Origin: Iamia majanohamensis
Lineage (GTDB): Bacteria > Actinomycetota > Acidimicrobiia > Acidimicrobiales > Iamiaceae
Direction of reading: 5' to 3'
Assembly (NCBI RefSeq): GCF_028532485.1
Contig: NZ_CP116942.1
Span: forward strand, 124,001-188,000
Length of the DNA stretch: 64,000 bases
In this document: positions 25,996-35,500 of the stretch, in pieces
Numbering within the stretch: position 1 is the stretch's first letter
Layout: the number at the start of each line of letters is the position of its first letter
Position numbers and translations under genes: made by a program
Notes under the pieces: model-generated
What the model was told of the DNA's origin: nothing
Databases searched by the model: none
Seen by the model: the letters and a program-made list of their open reading frames with translations, nothing else

Positions 25996-27225
25996 TCATC
26001 CCCGGGGGGCTTCGCTCTTCCTCGCCTTCGGCTTCGCCTTCTTCTTCTTCGTCTTCGTCTTCGTCTTCGCGTTCGCTCTGGAGGCGCGGCCCGCTGGCGG
26101 GGGCGCGATCCCCCTCCTGGCCGTCGAGCCGAGCTTCTCGTCGCCTGGTTCGGGCTCGGAGCTGTGGGCAACACGCGGGACGCGCCTGCCGCCCGCCACA
26201 TCCGCGACGGGGGTGCGCAGAACCTCGAGACGTACTCTCAGCTCCCGGTACCAGCGCCGCTCGGCCCATGTTGTCCGCGGGACGGAGGCGCGCTTTCGAG
26301 ACTCGACCACTTGCCACTCGATCAACTCGTTGACGCCCCGGTCGAACATGTCCCGCGAGATTTGGTAGTCGCGAGTGAGTTGAGTCTCGGTCAGGTGCCA
26401 CCATCGCAGGGCCTTCACTTGCTTCACGGTCAAGTCGGGCCTGACCTCCTCGTCGACGGTGTCGGTACCCGCCTGCATCCACGTCGCATCGAGGAGAATT
26501 ACGAGGGCAGCTACGGCGCGGGCGGACAACACTGCGATCCACCCATTCGCCCAGAACCCTCTATCGAGCTGGGAGTAGTAGTCCGCTGGATTGTGAGCGG
26601 CATTCTGCTCGCCCACGGGCGATGTCCAGGCTCGGCCGCGACCTTCCTCATGGAGTACGCCAACACGCGGGGCACGACCCTGAGCCTGATCGGCCTCCAC
26701 GATGCCGGCATCTGCCAAGACTCGAATGGCGGACGCCACTCGAGCGGCCCCCTGCTTTCGCGGATCATCAAGTCCGAAGAGGAGCGCCCACGTGGCGGCA
26801 GGAACGTCCTCCACAGTCCAACGGTCGCCTTCACGGGCGAGGAACAAGAGGGTCAGAACCAGCTTGAGGCGTGGCTCGGCGGCCCGCCCAGCGCCCCGCC
26901 CCACGAGTTGGGCGAGAACTGGCCGCTGTTGCGAATCGATCTGGCGTGCGAATGACTTGCGGATGTTGCAGGAGGACTCGCGGCGGGTGCCAAGGTCTGC
27001 GGCCAAGGCAAGCGCGTCTTCGTCCGGTGTGCGCGGCGCATCTGCCATGCGCCGCTTTCTGCGGTCCACGCTTCGGGTCGGAGGCGGAAGGATCTTCACG
27101 ACGGAGCCCTTTGTGGTGCGCAGGGTCGGCGGCGACGAGGGGGAGAGGTCCTCAGCGCCGGCCGCCCCTCCTGTGGGAGGCCTCTGGCTCGGTGACTCGG
27201 CGGGGGTGTGGCTGCTCCGACTCAC
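25996..27225 (-). CDS. Winged-helix-like protein with Lys-rich tail (unknown, island gene)
   Basis: Up to 409 residues; the start is uncertain (GTG 27225, or ATG 27048, which skips a low-complexity head). I recognise no named family. Two helical segments look like winged helices: one at about 118-180 (LKLVLTLLFLAREGDRWTVEDV to VASAIRVLADAGIVE) and one at about 275-320 (LTETQLTRDYQISRDMF to ELIEWQVVESRKR). The last 30 residues are KTKTKTKKKKAKPKARK, encoded by TCTTCG-type microsatellite DNA. It is probably DNA-binding: a regulator of the island or a replication-type protein. Divergent from the NYN gene. Confidence 0.6.
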   Translation of the reverse strand: MSRSSHTPAESPSQRPPTGGAAGAEDLSPSSPPTLRTTKGSVVKILPPPTRSVDRRKRRMADAPRTPDEDALALAADLGTRRESSCNIRKSFARQIDSQQRPVLAQLVGRGAGRAAEPRLKLVLTLLFLAREGDRWTVEDVPAATWALLFGLDDPRKQGAARVASAIRVLADAGIVEADQAQGRAPRVGVLHEEGRGRAWTSPVGEQNAAHNPADYYSQLDRGFWANGWIAVLSARAVAALVILLDATWMQAGTDTVDEEVRPDLTVKQVKALRWWHLTETQLTRDYQISRDMFDRGVNELIEWQVVESRKRASVPRTTWAERRWYRELRVRLEVLRTPVADVAGGRRVPRVAHSSEPEPGDEKLGSTARRGIAPPPAGRASRANAKTKTKTKKKKAKPKARKSEAPRG

Positions 27226-27472
27226 AGTCCTGATGCTCCATCGCTCCTGAGACGCTCCGGTACTTCCGCCGTGGCCCCACAGGAAATGAGGGTACTACTC
27301 GGAATGTACCGGACAATGTCGCCGGTTGACCACCGCTGTGACACGGCGTGTTGTTTCCGCTGGATCACCGGTTGTCCAGCGCTGTGCCTCGGTTGCGTCG
27401 TCCGGCTCGAACCGGTTTGCTCACGGTCGACCGCACGCACCGTGCTTGCGGCGGACGAGAAGGGAACGTGAG
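27226..27472. promoter_or_regulatory. Divergent promoter region with 22-bp direct repeats
   Basis: The 247 bases between the winged-helix-like gene and the NYN gene are AT-richer than the genome. Two 22-base direct repeats, 27319-27340 and 27365-27386 (core CCGGTTGACCACCGCTGTG versus CCGGTTGTCCAGCGCTGTG), start 46 bases apart. An inverted pair GGTAC/GTACC lies at 27291-27310. These look like operator sites, plausibly for the adjacent winged-helix protein. The TTGACC and TTGTCC cores also resemble -35 elements. Confidence 0.55.
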
Positions 27473-28066
27473 ATGTCAATGGTCTCTGACGAACTGGCCG
27501 GAGGAGGCGACGGCGCCCGCCGCCTCCTCGTGGTGGATGCCCCGAACGTCGATCGGGTGCACGCCGGGCTGCTTGGGCGACCGCCGCTTCGCACGGAGCG
27601 GTTCGACCCGGAGGCGTTGACTGCCTGGATGGACGGCGCTAGCAAGTCGCGGGCGGAGCGGACGCTCTTCACCAACGTGCGTCAGCCGGTCCCCGCTGGA
27701 GTCGAGGGTTGGATTCGCCACCTCGTGGACGCCGGCTGGAAGGTCTTCGCCAAGCCCAAGCTTCGCCCCGGGGACGACATCGACGACGAGATGGTCGCCC
27801 ACCTCACGAGCGCTGAGTGGACCCAGGTGACCGTGTTCAGTCACGACAGCGCCTGCTTCGTCGATCCTCTGATGGCGCTCGCTGCGAGCGGATGTGTGGT
27901 GACCGTTCTCGGGTTTCGCGAGTGCGCCGGGAACCTCCCGCACTTGGACGGGATCGACTATGTGGACGTGGCTTCGGTGCCGGGCCTGTACCAGAGCCTT
28001 CCGCCGCGAGTTCGCCTCGTGGACCTGCGCCCGCAGGGGTCCTGGGTCGAGCCCGTCGCGAACTAG
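27473..28066 (+). CDS. NYN (PIN-like) domain protein, predicted RNase
   Basis: A 197-residue NYN/LabA-like protein. Motif 1 is VDAPNVDR (Asp22, Asn25); the acidic cluster DDIDDEM (Asp101-Asp105) is motif 2; the third motif, normally SGDxDF, is changed to SHDSACF (Asp125 kept, second Asp lost). The strand-helix pattern after it (DPLMALAASGCVVTVLGFRE) is typical. NYN proteins are metal-dependent RNases. The ATG at 27473 has GAAGGGA upstream. It precedes the NurA operon by 159 bases in the same direction. Confidence 0.75.
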   Translation: MSMVSDELAGGGDGARRLLVVDAPNVDRVHAGLLGRPPLRTERFDPEALTAWMDGASKSRAERTLFTNVRQPVPAGVEGWIRHLVDAGWKVFAKPKLRPGDDIDDEMVAHLTSAEWTQVTVFSHDSACFVDPLMALAASGCVVTVLGFRECAGNLPHLDGIDYVDVASVPGLYQSLPPRVRLVDLRPQGSWVEPVAN

Positions 28067-28170
28067 GGAGCCCGAAGACAGAGGGACGAAGCCGGTCACG
28101 CACTGGGTCAGGCCACCAGACCCGCCCCGACCGCCACGTCTTCCACTAAGTGTCACACCCCATCGGTACT

Positions 28171-28185
28171 CTCCGCTCGGCGGAG
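28171..28185 (+). promoter_or_regulatory. Short hairpin in the NYN-NurA gap
   Basis: CTCCGC-TCG-GCGGAG forms a six-pair stem with a three-base loop 41 bases before the NurA start. There is no T-tract, so a terminator is doubtful; it may be a leader structure. Confidence 0.35.
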
Positions 28186-28225
28186 CGCCGATGACTTCCG
28201 CACGGCTGACCCAGGCATCCGGCCG

Positions 28226-29218
28226 ATGACACCCATCGACACCGACAGACAAAGTGCGGCGGGGATACCGCCGGCCAGTCCGGGCGATGTCGGCTGGAAC
28301 GTGTACGGCGAAGGCTGGGATCCCTCCTTCGGCACCAGCGCGGACTTCGAGGTCGATGGCTCGGCCGACGTCGAGCTGGTCGAGCCGGGTCGTGGCCCCA
28401 TCGAGCGGTCGCCCGCGCAGCCGGTACCGCTCGCCTTCGTCGACGGGGTACGTCGTGCAGAGCTCAGCCTCTGGGCTGAACACTCGGTCACCGGGGATCG
28501 GATCCCGGGCCTCGCCGGTGCCTACGGCGTCGGAGCTGTGGTGATCCGTCCCGGCGCTCCGGCGCGCTACGCCGGGATCCGCGTGGGACGGATCGCGGTC
28601 TGGGGTGGGGGCCACTCCGGTGACATCGCATCACGAGTCGGCTACCGCTGGGCGTCGGCGCCGATCGCAGGGACGGATCCGGACGAGTGCCTGGCGCACC
28701 TGCAGGACCGGATGCGGCGCGCCGAGGGCGAGCTCGCCATCGAGGCCGCCGATGCTGGCTGGAACGTGGTCCTAGACGGACCGCTGAATCGTCTGTGGCC
28801 GCCGGGCCTTGTGGCGGGATACGTGAAATCCCACCACCGTCGGATCCTGCCGGAGGGCGCTCATGCCGCGGTGCCGGGCCTGGGCATCGGGGACCGCACT
28901 CGGCTCTACAGCGTCGGATCCCAGCGCTACACCTGCTACGTGCGCATCGGCCACCCCGCTACCGGGGCGTCGCCGTGGTCCGGCATCGCTCGGCTCGAGT
29001 TCGCCGCATCGGCGGGGCTGCAGGAGGTCATCTCCCGTGCGACGCTGCTGTCGTCCCTGCTGCCCGCCCACGCCGGCGCCCATCACCGCGACCAGCGCGC
29101 GCCTGTCAACCTCACACCTGTGAAGTCTCTCGAGCACCGGTTGGCCAAGGCTCTTGGGAGCGTCGCCATGGCGACGCGGGCGGCCCGCGACGCGATCACC
29201 TCTGGAGCACGCCGATGA
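28226..29218 (+). CDS. nurA: NurA-like DNA nuclease
   Basis: A 330-residue protein I assign to NurA, the HerA-partner nuclease that resects DNA ends. Supporting marks: VDGVRR (Asp73), Glu167 and Asp184 in VVLDGPLNRL, seventeen residues apart as in archaeal NurA, GYVKSHHRR (Lys201), and a C-terminal NLTPVKSLEHRL (His304) where NurA has its catalytic His. The family's Tyr just before that His is not obvious. It is the first gene of a coupled operon; its stop overlaps the HerA start (ATGA). Assignment rests on motifs and context, not on an alignment. Confidence 0.7.
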   Translation: MTPIDTDRQSAAGIPPASPGDVGWNVYGEGWDPSFGTSADFEVDGSADVELVEPGRGPIERSPAQPVPLAFVDGVRRAELSLWAEHSVTGDRIPGLAGAYGVGAVVIRPGAPARYAGIRVGRIAVWGGGHSGDIASRVGYRWASAPIAGTDPDECLAHLQDRMRRAEGELAIEAADAGWNVVLDGPLNRLWPPGLVAGYVKSHHRRILPEGAHAAVPGLGIGDRTRLYSVGSQRYTCYVRIGHPATGASPWSGIARLEFAASAGLQEVISRATLLSSLLPAHAGAHHRDQRAPVNLTPVKSLEHRLAKALGSVAMATRAARDAITSGARR

Positions 29219-31170
29219 GTGACGACTTCCCCGCGGCCGAACCGAACAGCGATGGCGTGTCGGACGCGATCCAGGGCGAGATCGAGCTGGTGCCCCTCCA
29301 CAGGGTCGAGGACGTCACCGGCGAGGACCGGCGAAACGACCTTGATTCCCTCCCGGGGGTCCCCGGCAGTGACCCGGTCGGGCTGGTGGATGCGTCGACC
29401 GATGCCTCGACGCAGATCGCCAACGCCATCGTCGATGAAAGGTTCGATCTCGCCCTCGACACGTTCGTCGTCACGGCGCAGCGGCTGGTCGACGACACCG
29501 TGTTGTTCCACTACGGCATCGTCACCGAGGTGTCCGGTCGGTTCGAGGGGGCCGAGATGGCCACCGACACCGCCCGGCTCGTGGCCGCCACCTTGCCCGG
29601 CCAGCGCTACCGGCGCGCTGAGGTCTCGTGGATCCGCACCCACCCCGAGCGCTACCTGCCGCCGTCGTCGGGTGCCCCCCTCTGGATCGCCGAGGACATC
29701 CACCGACGTCGCGCTCTGTTCCTCGACAAGATGGCCGAGGGCGAGGCGATCGCGATCGGTCTCGACATGAACGACGAGCGGGTGTTCATGCCGTACAGCT
29801 TCCTGAACGGCGACCGAGGCGCCCATGTGTCGATCAGCGGCAAGTCAGGAGTCGCCACCAAGACCAGCTACGCCCTCTTCCTCCTCTACATGCTGTTCGA
29901 GACCGAGCAGGGCATCGCTGCTCGGGGAGGGTCGGCCCACGACCGGGCGGTTGTCTTCTCGGTCAAGGGCTCGGATCTGTGCGTCCTCGACAGGCCGAAC
30001 AACCGGTTCCACGTCGATGACGAGGTCGGTGCCGAGGCGATGGCCCAGTGGTCCACGCTCGTCGGCGAGGTGAACCCGGGACCGTTCGGCAACGTCGCCG
30101 TGTACGCGCCCGCAGAGGAGGCTGAGCCGGGCACGGAGCCCGTCCCTGACATCTCGGTGCGGGACCGGAACGACACGCACGCCTACGGCTGGTCGCCGGC
30201 GCGATTCATCTCGGCGGGCCTACTCGAGTACGTCTTCGACGATCTCGAGTCGGGGCAGCTCTCCTTCATCGAGCAGGTCGTCCGTCTCCAGCTGCTGCGT
30301 TGGGCGTGGCCGCTTGCGGGGGACGAGAGCGGCGCCATCGTGCTGGCCGACCCGGATCTTCAGACGGGCGACCCGGTCCCGTCCACATGGGAGTCGGCAG
30401 GCCGCCACTTCCGGACGAAGAAGCGGGCCGGGCTCGCCGCTGGAGCCGGAATGGTCGTCCGTGACCTCGACGACATCGTGGCCTTCGTCGCTGACAAGGT
30501 CACCGAGGGCACCGCAGGTTTCGACCCCTCCTGGTGTGGCGCTGTGTCGGCTGCGACGTCGCAGGCCTTCGTCCGACGACTCTGGAAGGCCACCCCACGT
30601 CTGCGGCGGCTCGTTCGAGCCGGTCTCGCGGAGGTCGACCTGGCCAGACAGCTCTCGGTGGTCGACGTCCACGCCCTCCACGCAGATGGTCAGCGGTTCG
30701 TCGTCGCGGCCGTCCTCGACCACGTCTGGTCGCAGCACGAGAATTCCACCGCTCCCGGCAAGACGTTCGTCGTCCTCGACGAGCTGAACAAGTACGCCCC
30801 CCGACAAGGCGGCTCGCCGATCCGTCACCTTCTGGTCGACATCGCCGCTCGTGGTCGGTCGTTGGGCGTGATCCTCATAGGGGCGCAGCAGAACCCCTCG
30901 GGCGTCGATCGCGACATCACCAACAACGCTGCGCTCGAGGTCGTCGGACAGATCAAGGCCTCGGAGGCGATGGAGCTCGGCTTCCTGCCGCCGGCCATGC
31001 GGGCCAGAGCCCAGATCATCGCTCCCGGCACCATGATCACGAACCAACCCTTGCTGCCGGCGCCCGTACCCATCCGGTTCCCGTACCCGCCCTACGCAAC
31101 GCGCGTCGCGGAGGTCGCCAGCTCGGCCAGCGACGCAGCCGACGCCGCAGCCTTCCTGGACCGAGAGTGA
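29215..31170 (+). CDS. herA: HerA-type motor ATPase with atypical P-loop
   Basis: A 651-residue HerA/FtsK-like ATPase expected to form a hexamer and drive the neighbouring nuclease. Walker B is FVVLDELNKY (Asp522, Glu523), and LLVDIAARGRSLGVILIGAQQNP corresponds to the sensor/arginine-finger region. The P-loop is unusual: SGKSGVATKTS (residues 208-218), one residue longer than GxTGSGKS and with Thr instead of Gly before the Lys. It starts in the NurA stop and its own stop overlaps the Mre11 start (GTGA). Confidence 0.8.
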   Translation: MSDDFPAAEPNSDGVSDAIQGEIELVPLHRVEDVTGEDRRNDLDSLPGVPGSDPVGLVDASTDASTQIANAIVDERFDLALDTFVVTAQRLVDDTVLFHYGIVTEVSGRFEGAEMATDTARLVAATLPGQRYRRAEVSWIRTHPERYLPPSSGAPLWIAEDIHRRRALFLDKMAEGEAIAIGLDMNDERVFMPYSFLNGDRGAHVSISGKSGVATKTSYALFLLYMLFETEQGIAARGGSAHDRAVVFSVKGSDLCVLDRPNNRFHVDDEVGAEAMAQWSTLVGEVNPGPFGNVAVYAPAEEAEPGTEPVPDISVRDRNDTHAYGWSPARFISAGLLEYVFDDLESGQLSFIEQVVRLQLLRWAWPLAGDESGAIVLADPDLQTGDPVPSTWESAGRHFRTKKRAGLAAGAGMVVRDLDDIVAFVADKVTEGTAGFDPSWCGAVSAATSQAFVRRLWKATPRLRRLVRAGLAEVDLARQLSVVDVHALHADGQRFVVAAVLDHVWSQHENSTAPGKTFVVLDELNKYAPRQGGSPIRHLLVDIAARGRSLGVILIGAQQNPSGVDRDITNNAALEVVGQIKASEAMELGFLPPAMRARAQIIAPGTMITNQPLLPAPVPIRFPYPPYATRVAEVASSASDAADAAAFLDRE

Positions 31171-32555
31171 GCCTCCGCACCATCGATAGGTCGCAGCTGC
31201 CGGCGCGCCCTGCGGCAGCAGTCCGTGTTCTCCACACGTCGGACTGGCACCTCGGGGTCGCCGTCCGGAACGAGCCTCGCGATCGCGACCACGATGCCGT
31301 GCTCTCCGAGCTCGTCGAGGTGGCGGCGGCCGCTGGCCCAGACCTCGTAGTTCACACTGGAGACCTCTTCAACGGCGGCCGCCCCGGGATGGCGGACTTC
31401 GGACGCGCGATTCGAGTTCTGCGGGAGCTCGCCGACGTCGCCCCCGTGGTCGTGATGGCCGGGAACCACGACTCGGCAGTGGCGCTGGAGACCCTCGGAG
31501 TCGCGGTGTCTGACCCCGTTCCCGAGCTGGTCGCGGCTGGAACCTACGACCCGGACGCCACCTGCCCAGCCCGGATCCGGGTCCTCCACCGGCCGACCAG
31601 TGCGCCGGGCGGGGCGGTCGCAACTTTCCCCACCAGGGCCGGAGGTCGGCTGAGGCTCGTCGCGTTGCCGTTCGTTCACGCAAACCGGGTCGCCGGCGAG
31701 TGGGAAGACGTGCTGACCTCGCACAGCACCTACACCGACGGCATCCGCAAGATCTGCGACCTGCTGACGAGCGCCGCCTTCGCCGATTTCGACGCTGCGT
31801 CAGACGTGGCCGTCTTCGCCTCGCACCTCCACGTCTCGGGGGCGCGCACGTCGACGGAGAAGGAGATCCACGTCTCCTCGGAGTACGCGACCGATCCGGC
31901 GCACCTCTCGCCCGACTACGGGTACCTGGCGTTCGGGCACATCCACATCGCTCAGGCTGTGGCCGCCAGCCGTGGTCGCTACGCAGGATCGATCCTGGAG
32001 GTCGACTTCGGGGAGGAGGGCGAGGCCAAGCAGGTGGTCGTCGCCGACCTCACGCCGGGACGACCGACGGCGATCCACGACGTCGCCCTGCGGGCCGGGC
32101 GACGGATCCATCGTGTTACCGCCCCGTACAGCCGGCTCTCGGAGCACGCCACCGCCATCGGCGACGGACTGGTCGAGGTCACCATCGGCCCGGAGGAAGG
32201 GGGCGGCGAGGGAGCCATCACGCTGGAGATCCCAGGCTTCGACAGCCTCGCCGCAGCAGTCCATGATGCGCTGCCGGACGCCACCATCGTCGGCGTCCTC
32301 GACGGTCGTCGTCCGGAGACCGCTGTTGCCGACGACCTCCACATCCCCGAGACGACGGAGACGCCAGCGGAGCTCTTCCGGGGTTGGCTCGCCGAGTCCG
32401 GCAGCCCCCTCCTTGCGCGCTACTCGACAGGCCACGCCGATCCGGAGCGCATCGCTCGGATGTTCGAGGAGATCCACACGGCCGTCACGACCGACTCCGA
32501 GGTCGAGCTGGACGGCCTCGCTCGTCTGCTCACGCTCGTCGAGGGAGCGGACTGA
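31167..32555 (+). CDS. sbcD: Mre11/SbcD-family nuclease
   Basis: A 462-residue metallophosphoesterase nuclease that processes DNA ends with Rad50. All metal and catalytic residues are present: SDWHLG (Asp26, His28), TGDLF (Asp66), GNHD (Asn100, His101), ASHLHV (His220, His222) and FGHIHI (His258, His260). A C-terminal cap region of about 150 residues follows. GTG start overlapping the HerA stop and stop overlapping the Rad50 start (TGATG) show tight coupling. It differs from a housekeeping sbcD by its NurA-HerA context. Confidence 0.88.
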   Translation: MSLRTIDRSQLPARPAAAVRVLHTSDWHLGVAVRNEPRDRDHDAVLSELVEVAAAAGPDLVVHTGDLFNGGRPGMADFGRAIRVLRELADVAPVVVMAGNHDSAVALETLGVAVSDPVPELVAAGTYDPDATCPARIRVLHRPTSAPGGAVATFPTRAGGRLRLVALPFVHANRVAGEWEDVLTSHSTYTDGIRKICDLLTSAAFADFDAASDVAVFASHLHVSGARTSTEKEIHVSSEYATDPAHLSPDYGYLAFGHIHIAQAVAASRGRYAGSILEVDFGEEGEAKQVVVADLTPGRPTAIHDVALRAGRRIHRVTAPYSRLSEHATAIGDGLVEVTIGPEEGGGEGAITLEIPGFDSLAAAVHDALPDATIVGVLDGRRPETAVADDLHIPETTETPAELFRGWLAESGSPLLARYSTGHADPERIARMFEEIHTAVTTDSEVELDGLARLLTLVEGAD

Positions 32556-35500
32556 TGCGCCCCCGCCGGCTTCGCTTCTCCGGTCTGCGCTCCTATCGGG
32601 CCGAGGCGGACATCGACTTCTCCGACCTCGACCTCTTCGCTGTCATCGGCGACACCGGTGCCGGCAAGTCCACCATCATCGAGGCGCTCTGCTTGGCGCT
32701 CTACGGCAAGAAGACCTGGTCCGGCGATTCTCTCAAGGATGTCATCGCCGATGGCGAGGACATGATGCGCGTCGAGTTCACCTTCGACGCTGACGGCCAC
32801 ACCTGGATCGTGCAGCGGGCCCGGCGGCGCAAGGCGGGCCCGGGTCAGGACCTCCTCAAGTCGACCACCAACCACGTGCCCGACGTCAACGGCCATGGAC
32901 AGGTGACGCAGCGGGTGGTTGATCTGCTGGGTCTCAGCTTCGACCAGTTCACTCGCGCCGTCGTGATGCCACAGGGCCGCTTTGACGAGCTGCTCCGCTC
33001 GACCACGGGGACGAGGAACCAGATCCTCAAGTCGCTACTCGGTCTCGAGGACATGACCCGCGCCGCCAAGGCGGCCGTCGAGGCCAGGGACGAGGTTCGT
33101 CCGATCCATGAGCGTTACCTCGAGCGTCGGAGGGCCTTCCCGGCCGACCCTCAGGCTGAGCTCCGAGACGCGACGATGGGTCGGGACGTCGCAGTCGCTC
33201 GCCGCTCGCTGCTCGAGCGGAGCGTCGAGGCAATCGGTGGACCTCTGGCCACCCAGCAGGCGGCTGCGACGGTGCGCGGCCCGCTCTCGGAGGCGCTTGC
33301 CGCCTTGGGATCGCAACCCGATGACGTGGTCGAGGTCCTTCGCTCGTGTCACGAGGTCGGAGCGCGGCTTCACGAGGAGCTAGCCGAGGTCAAGGCTGAC
33401 CTGGACAAGGCGAAGGGGTCGTTCGACGCCGCCTCGGAAGAGATCGAAGTCGTCCTCGCCGGGTTCCCCACGACGGGGCACCTGACGGCGGCCGCCTCCC
33501 GGGCCGAGGACGCAGTGGAGAACCTGCCCGGCGACTTGGAAGCGTTGGCCGGCGCCCGCCGCCGCCGCTCCGCCCTCGAGGAGGCTGCGCCGGCGACGGG
33601 AATCGATCCGGCCCTCGTCGAGCGCGAACGGGACACGGCGCAGGAGGTGGCTGACCTCCGCCGTGCGGAGGGCGTGGCGAAGGACGCCCGGGCCGAGGCC
33701 AGGTCGGCGTGGGCCCGATTCCTCGCTCTCCGGGACGGCCTGCCTGGCGCCACATCCGCCGCTGCGGCCGCGCGGCAGGCCCACGAGAGCGCCCGCTCCG
33801 ACGTCGCTGCAGTCGAGGAGAGGCTCACGGCGGCGGGTGCCGAGCTGGCCAACGCACAGGCGGCCGTCGAGGCAGCCCAGGTAGCTGACCGTGTTGCTGC
33901 TGTCGCCGTCGGCCATGGCGCAGGCGATCCCTGCCCAGTGTGCAGCCGGGAGTTGCCATCCGACTTCGTCGTCCCGGACAGCGCCGATCTTGACGCCGCT
34001 CGCAACCGGCTGGATGCGGCCACCGCTGCGCGAGACGCAGTCGGGACGGAGCTGCGAGCGCAGCGCGATCGAGCCTCGGAGCTCGCGGCCACGGCCCGGC
34101 TGCGGTCCGACGCCGAGGCGACGGCGCAAGCGGACCTTGAGGCGGAGCGCGTTGAGGCCGCAGGCCTTGGAGTGGACATCGCCGCACACGACGACGACCG
34201 GGCCCTCGCCGCCCTCGACACGGCAGTGGAGAGATCGGCGGACCGGCTCGGTCAGGCTGAGGCCGCCGCCCAGGCGGCGTCCGTCGCCCGAGCGACTGCC
34301 GAGGCCGCGCTCGAGGGAGAGCGGATCCGGCACGCCGACCAGGTGGTCCAGGCTGAGAATGAGGTGGGTCGAGCCCAGGCTGCGTTGGACCGCTATGTGA
34401 CCATGCTCGTGGGCTTGCCATCGGCGTGGCGGCGGGAATCCGAGCCCACAGCCGATTCCCTGAGCGTGGAAGGGTTCATCGACCTGGGCAGCCGACTCGC
34501 TGCGGCGAAGGGTTCAGTTGAGGCAGCGGCGAAGCGAAGGGCGGACGCCGAGGGAGCCATGGCGAAGGGCGAGGCGCGACGGGAGGCGATACGCGCCAAC
34601 GCCGCCGAGCGGGTCACCCAACCAGCTGCGGCTGCGCTGGCGCAGGTGAATCGTCACCTGACCCGGGTACGGGCGGTCGTCGAGCGGGCCCGCCAGGCCG
34701 CCAAGGCATGCGCGCTCGACGTCGAGTTCCCCGATGCGTCGGTCGAGGAGGTGCCCGATCGGGTCACAACCGCCGATCTGCCGGACACGATCGCGGCGAC
34801 GTCCCAGCGCTTGGGTGACGCAACTCACCAGGTCGAAGTGGCGCGAAGGGTCCTGACTGAGGTTGAGGCCGCGGAGCGATCGGCGGCCGAAGCTGTCGCA
34901 AGCGCCCTCGCTGAGGCAGGGTGCGAAACGGTAGACGAGTTGCACGGCCAGCTTGGCCAAGCCCGCTCACAGGAGCAGCAGGCCGAGCATGCCGTGGCTG
35001 CAGCCGCAGTGGCCGTCACGCAGGCCGCCGCCGTCGATGAGGTCCTGAACCTCGCTACTCCCTTGCGCGAGGACCTCGAGGTCCTGTGCGCAGCGCTGGG
35101 CAACAACCAGTTCGTCGACCACCTCCTCGATCGACGGGAGGCGGAGCTGCTGGCCGAGGCATCCCGCCGGCTGAAGGCGCTCACCGGGGACAAGTTCGGG
35201 TTCGTCGCCGACTTCGGGGTCAAGAACACGGCGTCCGGCGAGATCCGCAGCCCGGACTCCCTATCTGGAGGCGAGCGCTTCCAGGCTTCGCTGGCGCTCG
35301 CCCTTGCACTCGTCGAGATCGCGTCCCGAGGGGCAGGCCGGCTCGACGCGGTGTTCGTCGACGAGGGCTTCGGCTCACTTGATCAGAACGCGCTTGAGAC
35401 GGCGCTCGCCACCCTCGGCCGGGTGGCCGGCGGCGGCAAGACCGTCGCCCTCATCTCGCATCTCCAAGCCGTCGCCGAGTACGTGGACACCGTCATGCAC

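Noticed and set aside
26030-26080. TCTTCG microsatellite as a phase-variation switch
   Set aside because: Repeats are in multiples of three within a Lys/Thr tail, so length change would not shift the frame.
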